A stretch of 22,359 nt of DNA. It comes from a virus. The notes under the pieces were generated by a model. The model was not told the origin of the DNA and made no database searches. It saw only the letters and a program-made list of their open reading frames with translations. The position numbers were made by a program, and so were the translations under genes. The stretch covers positions 1 to 22,359 of the IMG/VR virus record IMGVR_UViG_3300020159_001925; one strand, given 5' to 3'. Below, piece after piece: positions 12,950-18,568 of this stretch (positions are counted from its first letter, which is position 1; each line of letters opens with the position of its first letter).

Positions 12950-13308
12950 TTAATATCCTCCTTTACTGGCTTTATGACCACGTGGATCCTGCCACGCCAG
13001 AGCGGTGCCAGCTTCTTGAACGCCGCCGGAGACAAGTCTACCACACCGAATCCATTCTTGCAAGCACGGCAGAAGTCACGCACTGTGACAACCACACACT
13101 TGTCCTGGTTGCCACGCTTGCACACGCGTATGTCGTACGGCTTGTCGCCCCACCGCCAGCTACCAACAGCTGCGTAAAAGACCTGCTCCCCCGAAAGGTA
13201 AGGGGAGCAGGTCCGAAGATATCCGTCGTGGCACCGGCCACCATCGCCGTACCACGTAGCGTCGCCTCCACCTAGGTATAGACCTAGGGCTAGTGCTAGC
13301 TCAATCAT
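12904..13308 (-). CDS. Secreted barwin/RlpA-like double-psi beta-barrel protein (134 aa)
   Basis: The start is the ATG at 13308, with GGAGG six bases upstream. A short hydrophobic N-terminus (MIELALALGLYLGGG) could be an export signal, although it lacks a basic leader. Residues from ATWYGDGGRCHDG onward match the double-psi beta-barrel of the RlpA, expansin and EG45/barwin group: an early W-Y-G, then VTVRDFCRACKNG, and VVDLSPAAFKKLAPLWRG with the DLSPAAF signature. The conserved Asp of the barrel is present in RDFC. Relatives bind or cleave peptidoglycan or other wall glycans. Six or more cysteines suggest disulfides outside the cytoplasm. A cell-wall protein inside a replication operon is odd; it might modify the wall early in infection. 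Confidence 0.72.
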   Translation of the reverse strand: MIELALALGLYLGGGDATWYGDGGRCHDGYLRTCSPYLSGEQVFYAAVGSWRWGDKPYDIRVCKRGNQDKCVVVTVRDFCRACKNGFGVVDLSPAAFKKLAPLWRGRIHVVIKPVKEDIKWPKTEARTFVHVPR

Positions 13309-13528
13309 CCTCATCCTCCGTACTTCGGCCATTAAGTATGGCATTAGTCTTGCAGACCTCGCACGTACGGTAGTCTACATGTGTGTGTTTTGTCAAGGGA
13401 TCGACCCTGTCCCTGCCGCCAAGGGATTCGTACTCTATCCCGAACTGTCGACAGTACTCACGAAGCCCAAGGCCTAGGCGCTTGGCGTCTTCCTTGAACC
13501 ACTCGAGTGCGCTATCTTTGCGAGTCAC
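13301..13528 (-). CDS. Small hypothetical protein with Cys pair (75 aa)
   Basis: It starts at the GTG at 13528 and overlaps the gene before it by 17 bases; the upstream site (GAAG) is weak, so translational coupling is likely. The first half is a helical basic segment (LEWFKEDAKRLGLGLREYC) of the kind seen in small helix-turn-helix or end-binding proteins; the second half has THVDYRTCEVCKTN, a CxxC knuckle, and an acidic tail (STEDEDD). The family is not recognised. Confidence 0.65.
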   Translation of the reverse strand: MTRKDSALEWFKEDAKRLGLGLREYCRQFGIEYESLGGRDRVDPLTKHTHVDYRTCEVCKTNAILNGRSTEDEDD

Positions 13529-13733
13529 GCCACTTCTTTGCTAACTCATTGGCGATGGTCCGTGCAGCGTCCGGACCCAGCCGATCTTCACCTGAGGCAA
13601 TGACCTCCGACGTGGCTGGCTTCGTGTTGGTCACGAGCTGCGCCTTCCAACCGGACTGACCATAGATCATCACGAGACTTGCAACCTTCTTGCCTCGTGC
13701 GAATATGGGCAGGGTCTCTACCTCTTGCATCAT
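13512..13733 (-). CDS. Small hypothetical protein (73 aa)
   Basis: It starts at the ATG at 13733 inside ATGATG, where the upstream gene's TGA stop is embedded; the longer GTG start at 13760 is within that upstream gene. A compact beta-rich N-terminus (EVETLPIFARGKKVASLVMI, GWKAQLVTN) is followed by a helical C-terminus (AARTIANELAKKWRDSQR). No cysteine, signal or catalytic motif. Not recognised. Confidence 0.7.
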   Translation of the reverse strand: MMQEVETLPIFARGKKVASLVMIYGQSGWKAQLVTNTKPATSEVIASGEDRLGPDAARTIANELAKKWRDSQR

Positions 13734-14056
13734 TCCTCGCCCCTCGAAACAGAAGACCACTTCTCCTGGCCAAGCGCAATTAGGATAGCAGCGTAGTTAA
13801 TGGTGTCGATGAGGGCATCGTGAACCTCAGGCGTGTACCACCCAGGCTGTAGCTCCACCTTGCCCTCAACTATCTTCCCGTTCATCGCTCGTGCGATTCG
13901 GTTGACCTTATCCATTGCCATCCTTGAGAACACACCCTGCGGACCAAGGTGCTCTACGTTAGCCGGGCCGTACGATGCCTGGCGTTCTACCATGATCGAG
14001 TGTGCCTCAGTGTATAGATTCTTAAAGTAATCTACGAACGTCCTTGGAACAACCAT
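13730..14056 (-). CDS. DUF1599-like, nucleotide-modification-associated protein (108 aa)
   Basis: The chosen start is the ATG at 14056 (MVVPRTFVDYFKNLYTEAH), two bases after the previous stop; the same frame is open to 14239, but that extension lacks a ribosome binding site and overlaps a better-supported gene. The core has ERQASYGPANVEHLGPQGVF, RMAMDKVNRIARAMNG and DALIDTINYAAILIALGQ. This helical pattern (Y-G, then a DK-x-x-R segment, then D-x-x-x-D/N-x-x-x-Y) is that of DUF1599 (nucleotide modification associated domain 1), related in fold to MazG-like proteins. These are thought to handle nucleotides during phage replication. The family link is by motif only. Confidence 0.65.
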   Translation of the reverse strand: MVVPRTFVDYFKNLYTEAHSIMVERQASYGPANVEHLGPQGVFSRMAMDKVNRIARAMNGKIVEGKVELQPGWYTPEVHDALIDTINYAAILIALGQEKWSSVSRGEE

Positions 14057-14057
14057 C

Positions 14058-14255
14058 TCACTTCTTTCCGAGGAGGATGAATAGGAGCGATGCAACAGGG
14101 ATTGCTGTGCCCGGTCGATCAGCTCCGATTGCGAGAAGGACGGCTGCCGAAGCAGCCACTCGTGTGACGTTGCTGCTCGAAACAACTTCTTTCGCTGCTT
14201 TCGATACTCGTTGGAATCTTGTAGGTCCTTGTACTTCATCAGGTGTTGTCGCCAT
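14058..14255 (-). CDS. Small membrane protein (65 aa)
   Basis: The ATG at 14255 has AAGGAGG six bases upstream, a stronger site than the alternative frame at 14239 that covers the same bases. After a polar helical N-terminus (MATTPDEVQGPTRFQRVSKA), two hydrophobic stretches (about residues 30-43, RVAASAAVLLAIG, and 47-62, TAIPVASLLFILL) could form a membrane hairpin with a basic end GKK. It overlaps the previous gene by 17 bases and ends two bases before the next start. Function unknown. Confidence 0.6.
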   Translation of the reverse strand: MATTPDEVQGPTRFQRVSKAAKEVVSSSNVTRVAASAAVLLAIGADRPGTAIPVASLLFILLGKK

Positions 14256-14412
14256 TGGCGCCCTCCTTGGCAAGCGTGTCAGCTGCACGTGCCGCTATAT
14301 TGTGCGCATCAGGAACATCAAGCTCCTTAAGGCGCGTATGAATAAGCTCGAAGACCTTGGCCCATGCCACTGCCAGATCAAACGTTGTCAGTTTCTTCCT
14401 TGGCTTTTGCAC
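14239..14412 (-). CDS. Small helical hypothetical protein (57 aa)
   Basis: The GTG at 14412 (MQKPRKKLTTFDLAVAWAKV) has GGAGG five bases upstream; a TTG at 14424 is the longest frame but lies across that site. The protein is all helical: basic N-terminus, amphipathic middle (ELIHTRLKELDVPDAHNIAA), short acidic end. It overlaps the resolvase-like gene by 35 bases and the next gene by 17. Not recognised. Confidence 0.6.
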   Translation of the reverse strand: MQKPRKKLTTFDLAVAWAKVFELIHTRLKELDVPDAHNIAARAADTLAKEGANGDNT

Positions 14413-14731
14413 CAGAACCTCCAATCAACTCGAGGAAGTCATGCTCCTCGATTACTACGAACACCCGGCGCTTGCTGCCGGAGCCAGGAGCGTCGCCCAC
14501 CACGAGCAATGGTACCTGGTCTGCCTTGCGAGGCACAGCCTGGAGCCACCTCCAGTACTTCTCGCTGAACATCTGCCCGCACTTGGCCTGGATGTTGAAC
14601 TGACCAGCAGACACATCTTCAGGCCCACCGTACTGGCCTACCCTTTTCCCCCCAAACTTATGAGCTACCTCCCGCTCGAAAGCGTTACCCCTCGATCGGT
14701 TTAGCCGACCTCTCCTTGATGCGTCACCCAT
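14378..14731 (-). CDS. Restriction-fold, Holliday-junction-resolvase-like nuclease (117 aa)
   Basis: The start is the ATG at 14731 with GGAGG six bases upstream; the longer frame to 14821 lies inside the previous gene. The pattern is that of a small PD-(D/E)XK nuclease: helix RSRGNAFEREVAHKFGG (Glu19/Glu21), then GPEDV with Asp39, then strand FNIQAKCG giving the Q48-x-K50 end of the active site. Basic residues dominate the first 30 positions, fit for DNA binding. Such proteins resolve four-way or branched DNA. Its place behind Erf and the SSB-like protein supports a recombination role. RusA-type resolvases have a different motif set, so that assignment is not used. Confidence 0.7.
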   Translation of the reverse strand: MGDASRRGRLNRSRGNAFEREVAHKFGGKRVGQYGGPEDVSAGQFNIQAKCGQMFSEKYWRWLQAVPRKADQVPLLVVGDAPGSGSKRRVFVVIEEHDFLELIGGSGAKAKEETDNV

Positions 14732-15053
14732 CAATGTCCTCCAGGAAGACAGGCATGCCACGTCCGATGTATGCGCCGGCGATGTTGTACTCGAAGTACT
14801 CCAACGCCTGGTCCCATGCATCCTGTGCCAGAACCTTTCTCTCCTCGTCGCTAGTGTTTACCCTATTGTTAATCTCCTGAACAATGTCGTCAGCGATGAT
14901 ATCGAGCATGGCCTTCTTGCTGTAGATGTAGATGTACACCAGCCCACCTTCGGTGAACTGCTGCCCAACACCAATGATGGCATTGTCAAATCCGTCAGCT
15001 TTCCACGCCTCAATCTCTTCCAAGAACGTCATTGACAGATCACGCCTAGCCAT
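14724..15053 (-). CDS. Hypothetical phage protein, acidic (109 aa)
   Basis: The ATG at 15053 (MARRDLSMTFLEEIEAWKAD) overlaps the end of the SSB-like gene by eight bases, with AAGAAG just upstream. The product is helical and acidic, including FDNAIIGVGQQFTEGG, a Tyr/Ile-rich strand (LVYIYIYSKKAMLDIIADDI) and WDQALEYFEYNIAGAY. No metal or catalytic motif, no membrane span. It sits between the recombination genes in one transcript. Family not recognised. Confidence 0.75.
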   Translation of the reverse strand: MARRDLSMTFLEEIEAWKADGFDNAIIGVGQQFTEGGLVYIYIYSKKAMLDIIADDIVQEINNRVNTSDEERKVLAQDAWDQALEYFEYNIAGAYIGRGMPVFLEDIDG

Positions 15054-15429
15054 TCTTCTTAGTCCTCAGTGGACCGTACTGCAAAGGCGAGATATCCGAT
15101 ACAAGCATTGTGTAGTACTGCTTGCCCTGGTACTCACGGTCCTCGTTCAACGTGCCAACAACGTGAACGTTTGGTCGAGGATCTTTCTCCTTAGAGACTG
15201 CCCAGTCGTAAACCTTCTGCGCATGGTCACGCCCATCCACGTCAAAGAATCGTAGCGTAACGTACGCGTACCGGTCAGGAGCTGCGCTAGACTTGTCGCT
15301 GTCAAGCCACTCGTCGTACGCATGTGTCTGCATGCTAGCGTACACTTCTAGGTACTCGTTGCCGTTCTTAGATTGCTTTACTACTGGCGACTTCTTGTCG
15401 CTCATCCAAAGGTCTACACGACTTGCCAT
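15046..15429 (-). CDS. Probable single-stranded-DNA-binding protein, OB-fold type (127 aa)
   Basis: A small protein immediately after Erf, starting at the ATG that overlaps the Erf stop by one base. Strands such as YLEVYASMQTHAYDEW, YAYVTLRFFDVDGRD and NVHVVGTLNEDREYQGKQYY resemble an OB-fold with the G-T/S-L and aromatic residues used to stack on single-stranded DNA; YQGKQYYTMLVSDIS matches the late strand of phage SSB-like proteins. It lacks the acidic C-terminal DDDIPF-type tip of bacterial SSB. The assignment rests on fold-like pattern and neighbours (Erf, Cas4-like nuclease, resolvase-like protein), so it is moderate. A divergent replication accessory protein is the alternative. Confidence 0.55.
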   Translation of the reverse strand: MASRVDLWMSDKKSPVVKQSKNGNEYLEVYASMQTHAYDEWLDSDKSSAAPDRYAYVTLRFFDVDGRDHAQKVYDWAVSKEKDPRPNVHVVGTLNEDREYQGKQYYTMLVSDISPLQYGPLRTKKNG

Positions 15430-15950
15430 TAGAATGCCATCCCTTCAAAGCTGTCACCAGTCTTCTTCGGTGCTGGTGTCTTTACCGTTCCTTTTACAAT
15501 CTCCTTGGCTTTCTCCCAAGTCTCGTCGTCCGTCTTTGCGTCGGCCTCTGGGTCGTCTCCAGTTGGGATAAGGAAAGCTGTAAGAAGCGCGTACTTCAAT
15601 GCACCAGTGGCAGCTTTATACGCGGCCTTGTCGCCTGAGTCTGCCCCTGTTCCTATTGACTGGAACGTCAACGTCTCTCCATTGTCGCCGTCTGTCAGCT
15701 GCCATGTGTAACGAAGCGTAAGCAACGCTTGCTTTCCGCTAGGTGTGTGGCCCTCGCTGATGACGTCGATAGCAATCGGTATCATCGCAACGTTCAGTTT
15801 ACCAAGCTCATGACGTACCACCTTAGCAACGTCTGTGGCCTGAACAAACTTGTAGCCCTGAGCCGAGTTTGTACCGCCCTTATTGACGTACTCGACAGCC
15901 TGCATTACCATCGCCACCTTAGTGGCAAGACTGAGTTTATCTTCGCTCAT
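15429..15950 (-). CDS. erf: Erf-family single-strand annealing recombinase (174 aa)
   Basis: The start is the ATG at 15950 (MSEDKLSLATKVAMVMQAVE), behind a GGGGGT tract; the frame is open to 15998 but only inside the nuclease gene. The ERF core is clear: GTGADSGDKAAYKAATGALK followed by YALLTAFLIPTGDDPEAD (about residues 101-136), the family's hallmark. Erf proteins form rings on single-stranded DNA and anneal complementary strands, for circularisation and recombination. A charged, Pro-rich tail follows (KTPAPKKTGDSFEGMAF), ending in an acidic tip that could dock partners such as SSB. The gene lies directly after the Cas4-like nuclease, the usual exonuclease-annealase pairing. Confidence 0.92.
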   Translation of the reverse strand: MSEDKLSLATKVAMVMQAVEYVNKGGTNSAQGYKFVQATDVAKVVRHELGKLNVAMIPIAIDVISEGHTPSGKQALLTLRYTWQLTDGDNGETLTFQSIGTGADSGDKAAYKAATGALKYALLTAFLIPTGDDPEADAKTDDETWEKAKEIVKGTVKTPAPKKTGDSFEGMAF

Positions 15951-15952
15951 GT

Positions 15953-16627
15953 TTACCCCCTGCACTTTGTTAGCCACTGGCAACCTGCGCATGGCCACTT
16001 CTTCTTTACGTCCTGCCCATCAGCAACGGGCAAGCGCCAAGGGATTCTCCCCTGTTCCAGGAACTTATTGCCAACCTCCAGTACACGGATAGCCCTATCA
16101 TACCATTCAGGTTTAACCATGTACTCCGCAATACGGAAGTCGTCCTTGCTGACGTATACAACCCTAGCAGTTACCGGAGAACCTGTCAAGTGCTCACGTG
16201 TCAAAGCATAGGATGCTGCCTGGATCGCGTGCTCTGGCTTAGGACCTTTAAGATACGTAAAGCCACGAGAGTTCATAGACTTTAGCTCTATGACTTCTTC
16301 TTCCGTATCCCCCTTCCATTGAACAAGGATGTCGATGTTGCCAGAGAAGTTCTTCTCAGGCCATACCACCGGCACCTCGAACTGGATTGAATCGAAAAGC
16401 CCCGACGCTTCCAGCTTCTTGTAGAGCACGTCAGCAATGACGTGACCCTGCTCGAAGATGCGATAGAGCCGAGGCTCGAACGGGTTGCTTGGCTCTTCAC
16501 CTGTGGCAGCGTAATGCTGCGCCCGTAGACAGCCGCCCAGCGTGCTGCCCCGGAACGGCGTACTAGCCGGTCGCTCCGTGCGTGTATTCTGTAGCCCTAG
16601 ATCGAAAGCTTGCGATACCGTATTCAT
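15953..16627 (-). CDS. Cas4-like PD-(D/E)XK exonuclease with Fe-S cysteines (224 aa)
   Basis: The start is the ATG at 16627 with GGAGG four bases upstream. The nuclease core shows His62 in FEQGHVIADV, Asp99 in SGNIDILV, E114-x-K116 in EVIELKS, and motif IV Q136-x-x-x-Y140 in IQAASYAL, all in the RecB/Cas4 order. Cys33 near the N-terminus plus Cys213, Cys216 and Cys222 at the C-terminus (CAGCQWLTKC) form the four-cysteine set that holds an Fe-S cluster in Cas4 and AddB nucleases. It probably degrades one strand at DNA ends to give overhangs for Erf, three bases downstream. No CRISPR array or other cas gene is in the window. The ribosome binding site sits right behind a terminator hairpin. Confidence 0.88.
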   Translation of the reverse strand: MNTVSQAFDLGLQNTRTERPASTPFRGSTLGGCLRAQHYAATGEEPSNPFEPRLYRIFEQGHVIADVLYKKLEASGLFDSIQFEVPVVWPEKNFSGNIDILVQWKGDTEEEVIELKSMNSRGFTYLKGPKPEHAIQAASYALTREHLTGSPVTARVVYVSKDDFRIAEYMVKPEWYDRAIRVLEVGNKFLEQGRIPWRLPVADGQDVKKKWPCAGCQWLTKCRG

Positions 16628-16636
16628 ACGCCCTCC

Positions 16637-16676
16637 AAATAAAAAGACCCACAGTGGGTCCATCCACTGTGGATCT
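16637..16676 (-). terminator. Rho-independent terminator after the C39 peptidase gene
   Basis: On the minus strand GATCCACAGTGG and CCACTGTGGGTC pair around a short loop, followed by TTTTTATTT. A smaller hairpin, TAGAGC-ATCA-GCTCTA, lies just upstream at 16677-16692. The T run ends two bases before the GGAGG of the nuclease gene, so the replication operon has no separate promoter between terminator and first gene. Confidence 0.85.
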
Positions 16677-16697
16677 TAGAGCATCAGCTCTACGGCG

Positions 16698-17267
16698 TCA
16701 AGCCTTGCGCACAATAAGGCATCGCTTGAACGGTGCTTCCCCCTTGGATTCCGCGATGGCACGGAACTCAGACTCGGAGATAACTACCCCGAACTTCTCC
16801 TTGCCCTTGCCCTTCATGGTCGGGTCGGCTAGCTGCCACCCAACTTCTGGATGGTAAGCAACGCAAACCATGTGACCCCAGGTCATACCGGAAATCTTTA
16901 GTTTCTTTGCAAATGCATTGACTTGCAGTGCGTGTGATGGGTACCCAATGGGGGCCTGGACATTGACAATGATCGCCTTACCCCTCTTGCCGGCTAGGAT
17001 AACGTTGGCCCAGTCTGCAGGATACCCGGCCTGACAGCCCATTCGCTTGACAGTCTTGGCCAAATCAGAAAGGCTTGTGCCGTCAGGTCGTCCGTCCTTG
17101 TCCTCACGACCGGCATCGGCAGCAGCCTTGATTCCATCGAGGGCTGTGAAGTCCTTATTGTACCCATGCGCCCACGATGCCGCAGCAGCAGCACTTGAAG
17201 GGCCGCAGTCGTCTAGGATCTGCCCCTTCTCAATGTGTGGTAGTTGACTCTTTACTCTAAGCTTCAT
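16698..17267 (-). CDS. C39-like cysteine peptidase, possible endolysin (189 aa)
   Basis: The start chosen is the ATG at 17267 (MKLRVKSQLPHIEKGQ), with GGAG seven bases upstream; an ATG six bases earlier is too close to the site. Papain-like C39 pattern: Cys21 in LDDCGPSSAAAAASW, His132 in WGHMVCVAYHP and Asp148 in GWQLADPT, spaced as in C39 peptidases. Domains of this type are used as the peptide-cutting part of many Gram-positive phage lysins. No signal peptide and no wall-binding domain follow, so a lysin would be single-domain and holin-dependent, or this might instead process a phage protein. It overlaps the HAD gene by 11 bases and is followed by a terminator, ending the late-type block. 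Confidence 0.75.
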   Translation of the reverse strand: MKLRVKSQLPHIEKGQILDDCGPSSAAAAASWAHGYNKDFTALDGIKAAADAGREDKDGRPDGTSLSDLAKTVKRMGCQAGYPADWANVILAGKRGKAIIVNVQAPIGYPSHALQVNAFAKKLKISGMTWGHMVCVAYHPEVGWQLADPTMKGKGKEKFGVVISESEFRAIAESKGEAPFKRCLIVRKA

Positions 17268-17628
17268 CTGCATTCTCCAGTATTACTCTTGCAATGTCCA
17301 GCCAGTTGTTGTCAAACCGTACGCCCCTGTCATCCACGTATGCCATAGCTCCTGGCTTACCTTCTCCAACGTAGATGTCGTCGTAAGGTATGGCCCACTT
17401 GGCAAGCAGGACCTGCATCTCATCGATACGCTCCTGCCTGTCAGGCCACTGCTCCCATGCCCGGGCTGAATGGATCAGGATCTTGTACCCTGCCTCCTGT
17501 AGCATGGTGAGTGCGTCAACGGCACCGTTGGCAGGAACAACAGTGCCGAAGACACGGACGGCGATGGTGTCGTCGAAGTCGACAGCCACCGTTTTAGAAA
17601 ACTCTAGGTCAGCTTCCTGCTCGTTCAT
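17257..17628 (-). CDS. HAD-superfamily phosphatase-like protein (123 aa)
   Basis: The ATG at 17628 overlaps the stop of the exonuclease gene by one base. Motif I TVAVDFDDTIAVR provides the Asp nucleophile and the D-x-D partner, motif II LIHSAR gives the serine, and GKPGAMAYVDDRGVRFDN supplies the lysine and the acidic pair that hold magnesium, so the active site looks complete. The protein is small with a short cap, as in phage phosphatases acting on nucleotides, sugars or nucleic acid ends. The substrate cannot be read from the sequence. A 5' or 3' nucleotide phosphatase role would fit the nuclease neighbour. Confidence 0.85.
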   Translation of the reverse strand: MNEQEADLEFSKTVAVDFDDTIAVRVFGTVVPANGAVDALTMLQEAGYKILIHSARAWEQWPDRQERIDEMQVLLAKWAIPYDDIYVGEGKPGAMAYVDDRGVRFDNNWLDIARVILENADEA

Positions 17629-18344
17629 TATCGGTGAAGAATGTGTACCATTGGCTTTAGCTTGGCGTACACGTCACGGAGGACGAGCACGTCAGCCTCG
17701 CAATGCTCAATGATCTTGGCATACTTCGCCTTGTCGCCATGGTCAGCATCGTCCCACGTACGTGGATCGAGCGGGGTCTTCTGGTTCTGTACACCGAAGT
17801 ACTTCGAGACGTTGTCAAGTGACTTACGCCCGATTGAGATAGAAGATCCCGACGCCTTGTACATTAGGTCCAAGTGCATGCGCGGCTCGTAAGGTCGCAT
17901 TCCGTGATACAGCAGGCGAGCGTTCAATACCGGCACGTCAAACAGCTTGGAGTTCCAGCCTACAATCACGTCGAACGTGTCGAGGTACTCACAGTAAGCC
18001 TTGACAAGGACGCTGTCGTCCTGCCAGTCCTTACCTGGGTGTGTGTCGTGGCTGTACGTAACCACGTTACCGAACGAGTCAGCCACAGAAGCGCAGAGTA
18101 CACGGCGCCAGTTGCTGAACGTCGACTCGATGTCAAAGAACGCAATGTTGATCCCGACAAAGTCAGGGGTCTTGGTCTTTGACTTCCTTGCTGGAAGGTT
18201 GTCTTCAGGGATTCCCTCAACGTAACGCTTATGGAACTTCTGTACCTGATCCTTGCTCATGTTGAGCATCTCACCGATCCTGGAGAATGAAAGACCCTGC
18301 TCTTTCATTTCACCCACCCGGTCTACTAGGTTGGCCTTTGCCAT
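17628..18344 (-). CDS. HTH plus DnaQ-like 3'-5' exonuclease fusion (238 aa)
   Basis: The ATG at 18344 has GGAGG six bases upstream and overlaps the holin-like stop by one base. Residues about 5-42 form a helix-turn-helix (LVDRVGEMKEQGLSFSRIGE then MLNMSKDQVQKFHKRY), like those in Sigma-70 region 4 or resolvases. A linker (ARKSKTKTPD) follows. Residues about 65-235 are an RNase H-fold DEDD exonuclease: Asp71 and Glu73 in FFDIEST, IVGWNSKLFDVPVL with Asn131 and Asp136, and EHCEADVLVLRDVY with Asp218. It has no polymerase domain. The HTH could steer the nuclease to a DNA site. Enzymatic exonuclease activity is likely; the combined role is not known to me. Confidence 0.82.
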   Translation of the reverse strand: MAKANLVDRVGEMKEQGLSFSRIGEMLNMSKDQVQKFHKRYVEGIPEDNLPARKSKTKTPDFVGINIAFFDIESTFSNWRRVLCASVADSFGNVVTYSHDTHPGKDWQDDSVLVKAYCEYLDTFDVIVGWNSKLFDVPVLNARLLYHGMRPYEPRMHLDLMYKASGSSISIGRKSLDNVSKYFGVQNQKTPLDPRTWDDADHGDKAKYAKIIEHCEADVLVLRDVYAKLKPMVHILHR

Positions 18345-18568
18345 CACTTACCTCCATTCGAAAGTAACTCGATTACTTTCGTTACCAGGGTAATCAGCGA
18401 ACCAATTAGGGACGCAATGATTCCCAGCCGCCACTTTACATCTATCCCTTCATCCTGTCTAGTCTTCCGCACAGCTTTGTTTCCAGCCTGGTACAGCTCG
18501 ACCTCTCGCAGGCGCTCGTCTATAGCGTCTAGCCTAGATAGGAGGATTTCGAACTGACCCCGGGTCAT
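18344..18568 (-). CDS. Holin-like single-span membrane protein (74 aa)
   Basis: The ATG at 18568 has GGAGG five bases upstream and overlaps the tail gene's stop (ATGA). An N-terminal amphipathic coiled-coil-like helix (FEILLSRLDAIDERLREVEL) and a basic linker (KAVRKTRQDEGIDVK) lead to one hydrophobic span (about residues 47-66, LGIIASLIGSLITLVTKVIE), ending in LLSNGGK. This resembles XhlA-type phage holins or hemolysins. It follows the tail genes and precedes a cysteine peptidase, as lysis genes do. Only one span is visible, so it might be an accessory holin or antiholin. Confidence 0.65.
   Translation of the reverse strand: MTRGQFEILLSRLDAIDERLREVELYQAGNKAVRKTRQDEGIDVKWRLGIIASLIGSLITLVTKVIELLSNGGK

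Noticed and set aside
14731-14821. N-terminal extension of the resolvase-like protein
   Set aside because: The extension (Ser/Thr-rich, MHGTRRWSTSSTTS) is the out-of-frame reading of the neighbouring gene; the ATG at 14731 has the ribosome binding site.
15953-16627. CRISPR association suggested by the Cas4-like nuclease
   Set aside because: No direct-repeat and spacer array and no cas1, cas2 or effector gene is visible; the gene is paired with erf as a recombination nuclease.
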